35,268 bases of DNA from Chthoniobacter flavus (GTDB lineage: Bacteria; Verrucomicrobiota; Verrucomicrobiia; Chthoniobacterales; CAKUMP01). Of this stretch, positions 19,117 through 26,812 are shown in pieces. Below the pieces are notes generated by a model that saw nothing but the letters and a program-made list of their open reading frames with translations, searched no databases and was not told the origin of the DNA. The stretch is from NCBI GenBank assembly GCA_020718605.1, contig DYRR01000004.1, positions 1 through 35,268 of the forward strand, in the 5' to 3' direction. The position numbers were made by a program, and so were the translations under genes. Each line of letters opens with the position of its first letter. The stretch's first letter is position 1.

Positions 19117-19876
19117 CGGAAACAGCGCCCTTTTCCACAGTGAGGCGGGATGCCTCCTTGAGCACCTTTTTATCCTGCTCCAGCGCGGTCCATACCCGGG
19201 AAAAGACGATGCGCAGATATTTCATCACGGGTCCGGGCACGTGGAGGCGCCCGAAGTTGCCCCCCAGGACCTCCACATCTTTTTTAAGAAGGGTGAACGT
19301 GGGTTCCATATCGATGCCCGCATGGAGCGCGTACCCAAAGACCGACTGGGCCACTCCCATGTGAACTTCGCCCGGATTGAGCCGGGCATAGATCCGCTCG
19401 AATTTGGTGACACTGGAGAGGGAACTCTTGTTCTCTTTCTTGGCCCGGATTGCATTCTTCAAATATCCGTTCACCTGCGACTCGGTATAAACCAGGCGGA
19501 CCGGTTTGGGCTGTGCGGCGGCGTCCTGCATGTCCACCACGATCATGGGGGCCGTGAGCACCGCGTCCTCCGTGAGTTCCGGAACATCCGGGGGCGGACG
19601 CACCGCCTGGACCAATGCGCCGGCAAAACAGGAATAGATGAGAATTTTGAACGCCTCGGAAAGCAGCTTGGTGGGATGCCAGGGGCTTTTCGGCGCCAGC
19701 TTGTTCACCGGCGGACGCCGCCGCGTATCGCCCGTGTCCGGAGCGGCGGCGGCGGGCAGTGAGGAGCGGTCAAGCTTGACCCCGCAGTTGTGGCAGTAAA
19801 CGCGCTCGACTTCGTTCGCGTGGCCGCAGTCCTGACAAGCCAGTGTTGCCGGAACGGGTGGAGGAATGGATTTCAC
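19094..19876 (-). CDS. Zinc-ribbon hypothetical membrane-anchored protein
   Basis: CQDCGHANEVERVYCHNCGVKL double CxxC ribbon; one TM-like segment; overlaps fmdB stop by 4 nt. Confidence 0.7.
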   Translation of the reverse strand: MKSIPPPVPATLACQDCGHANEVERVYCHNCGVKLDRSSLPAAAAPDTGDTRRRPPVNKLAPKSPWHPTKLLSEAFKILIYSCFAGALVQAVRPPPDVPELTEDAVLTAPMIVVDMQDAAAQPKPVRLVYTESQVNGYLKNAIRAKKENKSSLSSVTKFERIYARLNPGEVHMGVAQSVFGYALHAGIDMEPTFTLLKKDVEVLGGNFGRLHVPGPVMKYLRIVFSRVWTALEQDKKVLKEASRLTVEKGAVSVEFHTAR

Positions 19877-20199
19877 GATGATTTTTTTGGCGGTTTCTTA
19901 CTCTCCGCTTTCGGGGCGGCGGGCTTGGATTCGGATTTGGTTTCCTTCTTGTGGGCTTCCCCGGATTCCTTTTTGGCGGCGGTGTGATAGCCTTCGCTGC
20001 GGTAGTCGGTGATATAAAAGCCCGATCCCTTGAAGAGAAACCCCGCTCCGGATCCCAGGAGGCGTTTTACCCGTCCGTGTCCCCATTTTTTTTGGCGGCA
20101 CAGATCCTCGGGGCACGTCTCAAGCGTTTTGTCCTTCATTGACTGGTAAACGTCGAAGGTCTTCTTGCACTTCTCGCACTGGTATTCGTAGGTGGGCAT
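19873..20199 (-). CDS. FmdB-family zinc ribbon protein
   Basis: MPTYEYQCEKCKKTFDVYQSMKDKTLETCPEDLCRQKKWGHGRVKRLLGSGAGFLFKGSGFYITDYR is the FmdB signature; Lys-rich tail. Confidence 0.92.
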   Translation of the reverse strand: MPTYEYQCEKCKKTFDVYQSMKDKTLETCPEDLCRQKKWGHGRVKRLLGSGAGFLFKGSGFYITDYRSEGYHTAAKKESGEAHKKETKSESKPAAPKAESKKPPKKSS

Positions 20200-20290
20200 G
20201 GAAAGCGGGACGTTCTGCGTGTGGCAGACGGGGACAACTACCAGAAGACCCGCCCGCCCGCAACGGGTTTCCTGAGGAAGAGTGGTCGGT

Positions 20291-20398
20291 GGGCGCATCT
20301 CTTGAGGATAGGAGCGCGGGCATCCTGCCCGCTTATTGAAGAATGCGGGCAGGATGCCCGATCCATTAAACAACGTCTTTGCCATCGGAGATGCGCCC
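20291..20398. mobile_element. MITE-like nested palindromic element, copy A
   Basis: Terminal inverted repeats GGGCGCATCT (20291-20300) / AGATGCGCCC (20389-20398); inner hairpin GCGGGCATCCTGCCCGC ... GCGGGCAGGATGCCCG; flanked by direct repeat GTGGTCGG (20282-20289 and 20399-20406). Confidence 0.75.
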
Positions 20399-20508
20399 GT
20401 GGTCGGCAATCCTCCATCACAAGTCGCATTGGAAGCGGGTCCGATGCGCTTTGGAGGGAGACGCTGGAGTGCCGGAATCTGCCGGATTGAGTGGGGAAAT
20501 GCGGTGGA

Positions 20509-21573
20509 TCAGACTTCGCCCCGGGCCTGTTTGGCGCGGTGTTTTTCCACGAAATATTTCATCGTGTGAAGGATGGTCGAACGCATGTCGTGTTTGCTGG
20601 TCCAACCGAGGCCGCGTGCCTTGGTGACCACCGGGATCCGGCGGTCGCAATCCTCGTAGCCGGGGCCGTAGAATTCTTCGCCCGTGACACTGACAATCTC
20701 CGGGGTGGGATCGCCGGGCTGGCGGAATTCCGTGTTGAAGACCTCCACGCAAATATCGCAGAACTCCTTGATCGTCACCTCGTTGTCGGGGGTGCCGATG
20801 TTGATGATCTGATTCTTGCACTTCTCGGGATTCTCGATGATGCGCACCATGCAATCGACGGCGTCGTCGATGTAGGTGTAGGCACGGTAGGCGGTGCCGC
20901 CGTCCACCAGTTTGAGCGGGGTGCCGTAGAGCAGGCCGTTCATGAAATGGCTGAACACACGCGGATTGCCCTGAGCCTCGCTCGGCAGGAAATCGATGCG
21001 GGGCCCGATGAAATTGAAGGGGCGGATCACGGTCCACTCCAGGGATCCCCGGAGTCCGTATCCGTGGAGCACGCGCTCAAGAAGCTGCTTGGCGCAGGCA
21101 TAGATCCACCGCTGATTCTTCACGGGGCCCATGATGAGCGGGGTCTCGTCCTCGCTGAAGGGCATCGGATGGGTGCGGGAGTCGAGCCCCATGGCCTTGG
21201 CGGCCGTGATGCCATAGACCTCGCAGGTCGAGAACTGGATGAGGCGCTTTTTGTGGCGGATGCACTGCTGCACCACCTTCATGTTCTGGGTGAAGTTCAG
21301 ATCGAACACACCGACCGGATCTTCCACGTAGAGGGAGGGATTGGCAAACGCCACCAGATCGACCACCACATCGGAGGCTGCCACCAGTTTGTCCACCTCG
21401 GCTTCGTCCTTGGAAATGTCGAGATGGAGAAAATGAAGGTCCGTATCCAGCAGTTCGGAAATTTTTTCGTCCTGAATGTCCACCGCCGTGACTTCGTGAA
21501 CACCATCTTTCATCAGACGCTCCGTGAGGTTTACGCCGATGAATCCGCCAGCACCCAGTAATAGTATTTTCAT
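20509..21573 (-). CDS. NAD-dependent epimerase/dehydratase, similar to the ArnA C-terminal (UDP-glucuronate decarboxylase) domain
   Basis: MKILLLGAGGFIGVNLTERLM Rossmann motif; FSTCEVYG; RWIYACAKQLLERVLHGYG (YxxxK); RPFNFIGPRIDFLPSE; NIGTPDNEVTIKEF. Confidence 0.88.
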   Translation of the reverse strand: MKILLLGAGGFIGVNLTERLMKDGVHEVTAVDIQDEKISELLDTDLHFLHLDISKDEAEVDKLVAASDVVVDLVAFANPSLYVEDPVGVFDLNFTQNMKVVQQCIRHKKRLIQFSTCEVYGITAAKAMGLDSRTHPMPFSEDETPLIMGPVKNQRWIYACAKQLLERVLHGYGLRGSLEWTVIRPFNFIGPRIDFLPSEAQGNPRVFSHFMNGLLYGTPLKLVDGGTAYRAYTYIDDAVDCMVRIIENPEKCKNQIINIGTPDNEVTIKEFCDICVEVFNTEFRQPGDPTPEIVSVTGEEFYGPGYEDCDRRIPVVTKARGLGWTSKHDMRSTILHTMKYFVEKHRAKQARGEV

Positions 21574-21669
21574 GAGAAGTTGTCTTTTTCTGTTTGAGCC
21601 CGGTTCAAGTCAAATACTTTATTGTATTGCGCTCCCCCGGAGGGGGGGAGGGTGGACTCAAGGGGGGCG

Positions 21670-21698
21670 ACCCTAGTACCCCGCGCGATCCAATGCAA
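21670..21698 (-). promoter_or_regulatory. Predicted promoter TTGCAT-N17-TAGGGT for the epimerase gene
   Basis: Minus strand TTGCAT (21698-21693), spacer 17, TAGGGT (21675-21670), about 100 nt upstream of ATG 21573. Confidence 0.45.
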
Positions 21699-21759
21699 GA
21701 GGAAGATGATAATTTTTTACTGGTATTAGAATAACTTGGCGGTGGAGTCGTCCGCAGGC

Positions 21760-21880
21760 GGGCGTATCTCTGAAAGTTGCAAATCAAAGGAGCGCGGGCA
21801 TCCTGCCCGCTTGGTGGAGAAAGCGGGCGAGACGCCCACGCTCCCTTCACGAAGCGTCTTTGCAACTTTCGGAGATGCGC
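21760..21880. mobile_element. MITE-like nested palindromic element, copy B
   Basis: Outer arms GGCGTATCTCTGAAAGTTGCAAA (21761-21783) and TTTGCAACTTTCGGAGATGCGCT (21859-21881) pair at 20 of 23 positions; inner GGAGCGCGGGCATCCTGCCCGC / GCGGGCGAGACGCCCACGCTCC; flanked by direct repeat TCCGCAGGC (21751-21759, 21881-21889). Confidence 0.78.
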
Positions 21881-21928
21881 TCCGCAGGCTGTCTCTGTGT
21901 CCGGATCCGGGTTCTGATGTCGTTCTGT

Positions 21929-22825
21929 TCAGTCTTCCGGTAGATTATGGAGTTGGCGGCAGGCTTTTAGGGTGTTGGCCATGAGCATGGCGATGGTCAT
22001 GGGTCCCACGCCTCCCGGCACGGGCGTGATGGCGGAGCAGCGCGGGGCGACTTCCCCGAACGCCACGTCCCCGACGAGGCGATAGCCTTTTTCCGAGGCG
22101 GGATCCCCGACGCGGTTGATGCCCACATCGATCACCACCGCGCCTTCGCGGACGTGTTCCGCGCGCACATACTCCGCGCGTCCGATCGCGGCGATGAGGA
22201 TGTCGGCCCGCCGGGTCACTTCGGGCAGGTCGCGGGTGCGGGAGTGGGCGACCGTGACGGTGGCGTCGCCCCCTGCGCCTTTGCGCATCAGGAGGAGAGC
22301 CAGGGGTTTGCCCACGATCATGCTGCGCCCGAGAATGACGACATTTTTTCCGCCGGTCGGGATGCCGGAAGCCTCGAGCAGCCGCACGCAGCCCAACGGG
22401 GTGCAGGGAACGAATCCCCGCGGATCGTCCATGGCGAGCCGGGCGACGTTGAGAGCATGGAATCCGTCCACATCCTTGCGCGGATCGATGGCGTCGATCA
22501 CGGCGGCCTCGTCGATATGTGCCGGCGGGGGGGACTGGACGAGGATGCCGTGGATGGAGGGGTTTGCGTTGAGGGAACGGACGAGGGCGAGAAGTTCGCC
22601 CTGCGGCGTGTCGGCGGAGAGTTCAAATTTCTCCGAGTAAAATCCGAGTTCCCGGCAGGTGCGGTCTTTGGAGCGCACATAGGCGCGGGAAGCGGGATCG
22701 TCGCCCACCAGCACGACCGCAAGGCCGGGAGTGAGTTCGCGGGCCTTGAGCCGGTCTGTGGCCAGGCGGGTTTCTTCGAGTGATGCGCGGGCGATCGCTT
22801 TGCCGTCGATGAGTTTGGGTGCCAT
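21929..22825 (-). CDS. folD: Bifunctional methylenetetrahydrofolate dehydrogenase / methenyltetrahydrofolate cyclohydrolase
   Basis: [108 protein letters not shown]. Confidence 0.97.
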   Translation of the reverse strand: MAPKLIDGKAIARASLEETRLATDRLKARELTPGLAVVLVGDDPASRAYVRSKDRTCRELGFYSEKFELSADTPQGELLALVRSLNANPSIHGILVQSPPPAHIDEAAVIDAIDPRKDVDGFHALNVARLAMDDPRGFVPCTPLGCVRLLEASGIPTGGKNVVILGRSMIVGKPLALLLMRKGAGGDATVTVAHSRTRDLPEVTRRADILIAAIGRAEYVRAEHVREGAVVIDVGINRVGDPASEKGYRLVGDVAFGEVAPRCSAITPVPGGVGPMTIAMLMANTLKACRQLHNLPED

Positions 22826-22835
22826 GGGAGCCCCC

Positions 22836-22864
22836 ATTAAACCGCGATCCGATGGAAAGTTCAA
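22836..22864 (-). promoter_or_regulatory. Predicted promoter TTGAAC-N17-TTTAAT for folD
   Basis: Minus strand TTGAAC (22864-22859), 17 nt spacer, TTTAAT (22841-22836); ATG 22825 lies 10 nt past the -10. Confidence 0.6.
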
Positions 22865-22968
22865 TCCCGATGCGGGCAATCCCCGCTCCATTCCATTCGA
22901 TGCTTCCCCGCAACGAGGGCGTGAGGGTTGCACTTCAGAAATGCACCCCATTGGCACGCCCTGAAAAA

Positions 22969-22997
22969 TTGACATGCCTGCATGGTTGTGTTTCAAT
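22969..22997 (+). promoter_or_regulatory. Predicted vapBC promoter TTGACA-N17-TTCAAT
   Basis: TTGACA 22969-22974; TTCAAT 22992-22997; predicted +1 coincides with ATG at 23004. Confidence 0.5.
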
Positions 22998-23006
22998 GCA
23001 GGCATG
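22973..23006 (+). promoter_or_regulatory. Perfect 10-bp inverted repeat, putative operator of the TA module
   Basis: CATGCCTGCA (22973-22982) N14 TGCAGGCATG (22997-23006) overlaps the promoter and the start codon. Confidence 0.65.
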
Positions 23007-23270
23007 AAAAAAAGGCAATCTGTCCAATACACCGTTCGTGATATTCCCCACACCGCCGACCTGCGCCTGCGCGAGACGGCCGCTTTGGAAAAAATCAGTC
23101 TCAATCAAGCGGTGCTCCGGGCTTTGGTGCGCGGTCTTGGCATGGCCGGCGAGCCTGTGCCCCGCCGGTCGCTGCGCCACATTGTGCGCCCGGGGGACGC
23201 TCCCGACCGGGAGGCATGGGCGGCGACGCTGGCATGGATGAACACAGTGAATCCCGCCGAATGGACATGA
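23004..23270 (+). CDS. VapB-like antitoxin
   Basis: 88 aa, RHH-like helix pattern ([26 protein letters not shown]), immediately upstream of and overlapping a PIN-domain gene. Confidence 0.72.
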   Translation: MKKRQSVQYTVRDIPHTADLRLRETAALEKISLNQAVLRALVRGLGMAGEPVPRRSLRHIVRPGDAPDREAWAATLAWMNTVNPAEWT

Positions 23271-23653
23271 GGCTCTTGATTGATTCCAATCGGTTCATCG
23301 ATTTCTGCGCGGGAGATCCGGTGGTGACGGATGTCTTTGAACGCGCGTCCCTGCTGGTCGTTCCGTTTGTCGTGCTGGCGGAAATCCGCTGCGGAGGGCT
23401 CTTGGTGAAGCGCGGGGAGGCACAGGTCCGGGTTCTCAACGAGTTGTTGCAGCAGGAGGGCGTGCGGGTTGCCCACAGCACCGACGTCACCGCCCACCAC
23501 TACGCAACGATCTACGCGACACTGCGGCGGTCGGGCACGCCGATTCCGGTGAATGACCTGTGGATCGCGGCCATTGCCATGGAGCACAACCTGGTCCTTT
23601 ACACCGGGGATGCCCACTTCGATCACATCACGAGCATTCCCAAGTTGGGCTGA
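23267..23653 (+). CDS. PIN-domain toxin, VapC family
   Basis: [17 protein letters not shown] (PIN Asp), VPFVVLAEIRCGG (Glu), NDLWIAAIAMEHNLVLYTGDAHFDHI (Asp pair); 4 nt overlap with antitoxin. Confidence 0.88.
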   Translation: MRLLIDSNRFIDFCAGDPVVTDVFERASLLVVPFVVLAEIRCGGLLVKRGEAQVRVLNELLQQEGVRVAHSTDVTAHHYATIYATLRRSGTPIPVNDLWIAAIAMEHNLVLYTGDAHFDHITSIPKLG

Positions 23654-23659
23654 AGCTCC

Positions 23660-25006
23660 TCAGTGCGTGCTTGGCACCGCCTGCCACACCCGAAGGCAGG
23701 CCAAAAATCCTGGTGCAAAATCTTCCGGACGGTTGCGAATCCACCGGTGAACGACGGCGATGGGGAAGAATAGTCCGCTCTCAATCTCTGCGGGTGCGAG
23801 CCGGAACGGTCCTTCGTGTTCTGCGGTATAGAGCCGTAGAAACTCCTGCCCGGTTTCCTCGCACGCATCGATCCGGCCGATCTCCCGCACGGAGGCTGTG
23901 ATCCCGAGCTCCTCCCGGAGTTCCCGTTCCGCAGCGGCGGGATAGTCGTCGCCCGAGTCCACATGACCCGATGCGGAGGAATCCCAGCGGCCCGGAAAAT
24001 GGTCCTTCCAGGGGGATCGCTTCTGCAAAAACAACTCTCCCAGTGAGTTGAACACGAAGAGATGCACCGCCCTATGGCGCAACTTGTTCACATGAACGGT
24101 TCGCCGGGTTTCCCTTCCGGTGACACGATTTCGGGCATCGACGACATCGAACCATTCGCCGTCAAGCTTCTGCCCTTCCCCGGGGATTTCCGCCGCGGTC
24201 CGGCGGGCCACTTCTGTCCACTCTTCCAGAGAGAGCGCTTCGGCGCGGATTCCGGGCTCGTGACCCAGATCCCGGAGCACATCGGCAATGTCCGGCGCGA
24301 AGGGACGCAGCAGCTTGTGAAGTTGCTTGCGGCGCTGCGCAAATCCGGCGCGCACCAACCGCTCAAACCACCCGGCATCGCAGGGAGGCAGCGAGGTCAC
24401 GGGACGCCGGTCCATGCGCACCACGGCGGACTCGACCGAGGGTGCGGGATAAAACACATCCGGCGGCACGGTGCGCAGCATGCGGGTGTGCCATCGGCGC
24501 CCCATCACCACGGTGAGCGCGCCATACTCGGGGGTGGAGGGGGAGGCACCGAGACGGGCGGCAACCTCCCGCTGAACCATGATCAGCACTTGATTTGCGG
24601 GCGACGACTCCCCGGCGAACCGCTCCAGCACGGGACTCGTGACGTAGTAGGGCAGATTCCCGATCACGGCCAGCGGTCCATCGGCAAAAAGCGGTCTGGC
24701 GTCGTAGCGCGCCGCGTCTGCCTCCTCAAATTCTGCGGTGGTTCCGGCGAAGCGTTCCCGCAGATAGCCGACCATCCGCGCATCCTTGTCGATGGCCAGC
24801 AGCCGGGCACCCCGCTCCAGCAGCGGACCCGTGAGCGCACCCAGCCCCGGCCCGATCTCCAACACCCGGTCACCCGGCCCAAAATCGAGCTGTCCCGCAA
24901 TCCAGCGCGCCAGGTTGGCGTCGAAGAGGAAATTCTGACCCAGACTGCGGGAAGGCACCGTCTCCATGCGCCCAAGAGCGGCGCGTATTTCCTGCAGGGG
25001 GGTCAT
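23660..25006 (-). CDS. rsmA: Fusion: 16S rRNA dimethyladenosine transferase (RsmA/KsgA) + C-terminal NUDIX hydrolase domain
   Basis: SLGQNFLFDANLARWIAGQL, VLEIGPGLGALTGPLLERG, GNLPYYVTSPVLERF; then FDVVDARNRVTGRETRRTVHVNKLRHRAVHLFVFNSLGELFLQKRSPWKDHFPGRWDSSASGHVDSGDDYPAAAERELREELGI (NUDIX box), one uninterrupted 448 aa ORF. Confidence 0.92.
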   Translation of the reverse strand: MTPLQEIRAALGRMETVPSRSLGQNFLFDANLARWIAGQLDFGPGDRVLEIGPGLGALTGPLLERGARLLAIDKDARMVGYLRERFAGTTAEFEEADAARYDARPLFADGPLAVIGNLPYYVTSPVLERFAGESSPANQVLIMVQREVAARLGASPSTPEYGALTVVMGRRWHTRMLRTVPPDVFYPAPSVESAVVRMDRRPVTSLPPCDAGWFERLVRAGFAQRRKQLHKLLRPFAPDIADVLRDLGHEPGIRAEALSLEEWTEVARRTAAEIPGEGQKLDGEWFDVVDARNRVTGRETRRTVHVNKLRHRAVHLFVFNSLGELFLQKRSPWKDHFPGRWDSSASGHVDSGDDYPAAAERELREELGITASVREIGRIDACEETGQEFLRLYTAEHEGPFRLAPAEIESGLFFPIAVVHRWIRNRPEDFAPGFLACLRVWQAVPSTH

Positions 25007-25108
25007 GAATAAAAATTTCCTTTCGGGAAGCCGTTCAGAAATCTTATGCCTGTGTGTTGATGAGAGAGAAAAACTGCTTTTTCACAAGTTATTCACAGGA
25101 ATTTTCCG

Positions 25109-26254
25109 CTATTTTCTGCTTGCATCGTCATTCCCGGGTGCGGGTAGTGCCGGATTTGCTGGATTGGCGGGTGGGCGGCTTCCCAGGCGCACCAATTTGC
25201 GGGCCTGCCCGATGCCGGCACCCTCGATGAAGTAGCCGATCGCGGCCCGACCGACAGCCCAGGTGCCTGTGCCGGCGATGAATCCCGAGACGGCATTTCC
25301 CCAGCCCGGCAGGAACCGCAGGAGGACGCGGGAAGTCTCGCGCAGAACCACGCCCGCACCGAAGTTCACGCCGAGGGCACCCAGAAATTCCGCCACCGTG
25401 CGGGGGCCAAGCGGGCGTCCCGACACATAGACGATTCCGGCCACCATGGCGGATTGCAGCGCGGTGAGAAACGGCAAATCGGCCAATGGGATGGGCTGGG
25501 CGCCCAGCGCGGTGCAGATGGCGGTGTTCGAGCGGACGAGTGTGAGCGCGATGCGTTTCTGTGCCTCGCGTTCTCCGGTGAGCCGCGCGGTCTCCAGTTG
25601 GGCGCAAAAGGGCAGATGTTCATTGAGCGCCAGGGCCAGGGCTCGGCGTCCGTCGGGAGCGGAAAGATCGGCGATCACCGTGGTGGCCACCAGCGGAGCC
25701 AGGGCGGGTTTGGTGAGCAGACTGGCATGCAGATCCATACGGGCGTCCTCCGCCGGGAAATCACCGGCAATCTGCATTCCCAAAACCCGGGGGGACGCCC
25801 CGGCGGGGGACATCCATGACGGTTGGATTTCCAGAGCGTGCCCCATCGCGGCGGCGAGTTCCCCTTCGATTTGTCCGCTGCTTCTCACGAACAACACCAC
25901 ATCCGGAGCCCGTGCCTTCAACCCGGCTCGCATGAGATCCGCAGCCGCCCCATCGTGCCGCCGGGCGTCCAGGAGATGCAGGCGTCCGCGATGCGGCAGC
26001 GAGTATTCCATCCAGCCTCCGGGCGCTTCCCCGTCGATGCGGCCCCCGACAGGTTCGCCGAAGAGAAATGCCGCGACTTGATCGGCCGACAACGCGCGTT
26101 CACCCACCAGCGCGATCCGGGCCGGACGCTGGAGCAGGAAAAGTTCCTTGAGCGGTGTGAGTTCGCGCAGGATCGGCTTTTGCAGCCCGCTGGGAAGACG
26201 CCCGAGCAGGGACTCCATTTTCTCGAAATAGGGAAGAAATTTTTGGGGATTCAT
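25109..26254 (-). CDS. DUF697/YcjF-like protein with degenerate N-terminal GTPase-like domain
   Basis: RIALVGERALSADQVAAFLFGEPVGG (no GKS P-loop), C-terminal ADLPFLTALQSAMVAGIVYVSGRPLGPRTVAEFLGALGVNFGAGVVLRETSRVLLRFLPGWGNAVSGFIAGTGTWAVGRAAIGYF (DUF697). Confidence 0.7.
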   Translation of the reverse strand: MNPQKFLPYFEKMESLLGRLPSGLQKPILRELTPLKELFLLQRPARIALVGERALSADQVAAFLFGEPVGGRIDGEAPGGWMEYSLPHRGRLHLLDARRHDGAAADLMRAGLKARAPDVVLFVRSSGQIEGELAAAMGHALEIQPSWMSPAGASPRVLGMQIAGDFPAEDARMDLHASLLTKPALAPLVATTVIADLSAPDGRRALALALNEHLPFCAQLETARLTGEREAQKRIALTLVRSNTAICTALGAQPIPLADLPFLTALQSAMVAGIVYVSGRPLGPRTVAEFLGALGVNFGAGVVLRETSRVLLRFLPGWGNAVSGFIAGTGTWAVGRAAIGYFIEGAGIGQARKLVRLGSRPPANPANPALPAPGNDDASRK

Positions 26255-26356
26255 GGGAATTGGAGGAAACAATGGCCGCCTTCAGCATTCGCACGGCGGC
26301 GGGCCACGTCCAGCACATTTGAGAACCCCCGACCCGACAGTGCCTCGGGGGGTAGC

Positions 26357-26393
26357 GCACGCGTCCCGCGTGCTGTTTCGGGCGTCCCGCCCG
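26357..26393. repeat. Tandem hairpin repeat (REP-like)
   Basis: GCACGCGTCCCGCGTGC (26357-26373) then CGGGCGTCCCGCCCG (26379-26393); the second 15-mer also occurs in the 28784-28846 palindrome. Confidence 0.65.
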
Positions 26394-26416
26394 GAACCCT
26401 TAGTTATGCGCCCGTT

Positions 26417-26812
26417 TTAGTCCCGCAGATAAATCCGCACCTCGACGTTCAGCCAGTCACCCTGCCACCGCTTCGATTCGAGCCGCGCAAAGAGCAGCTT
26501 GCCCGCGTCCATCAATCGGGCGAGTGCCTCGTTCTTGGCGCGTGGGACGTAGCCGAGGTGATGCCCGGCCTCGTCGAAGATCATGATTGCGAGGACGTCG
26601 TGGGGATTCGACGCTTCGCGCTTGAGCACCAACAGCGTGCCGGGAACAAGCGACGGTTCGACGTCCTGAATATCGCGGTAACTGGTCCCCGCGACGTGCG
26701 CTTCCACGAGCATGATCTCTCGTGCAAACGGCATCAGTGCGCCGTCTTTGCCGAATGAGCCGTGTATCAGCGCGAGCAGCGCCGGGTCAATTGGAACCAA
26801 AGATTTGTCCAT
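26417..26812 (-). CDS. HIRAN domain protein
   Basis: EIMLVEAHVAGTSYRDIQDVEPSLVPGTLLVLKREASNPHDVLAIMIFDEAGHHLGYVPRAKNEALARLMDAGKLLFARL is a HIRAN signature. Confidence 0.88.
   Translation of the reverse strand: MDKSLVPIDPALLALIHGSFGKDGALMPFAREIMLVEAHVAGTSYRDIQDVEPSLVPGTLLVLKREASNPHDVLAIMIFDEAGHHLGYVPRAKNEALARLMDAGKLLFARLESKRWQGDWLNVEVRIYLRD

Noticed and set aside
21605-21865. 86-aa minus ORF (ASRPLSPPSGQDARAP...)
   Set aside because: Translation of palindromic element B; the peptide is a by-product of the repeat.
25089-25097. TTATTCACA, a match to the DnaA box consensus TTATNCACA, with a one-mismatch TTTTTCACA nearby
   Set aside because: About one chance match is expected in a window this size; no AT-rich DUE or box cluster, so not evidence of an origin.
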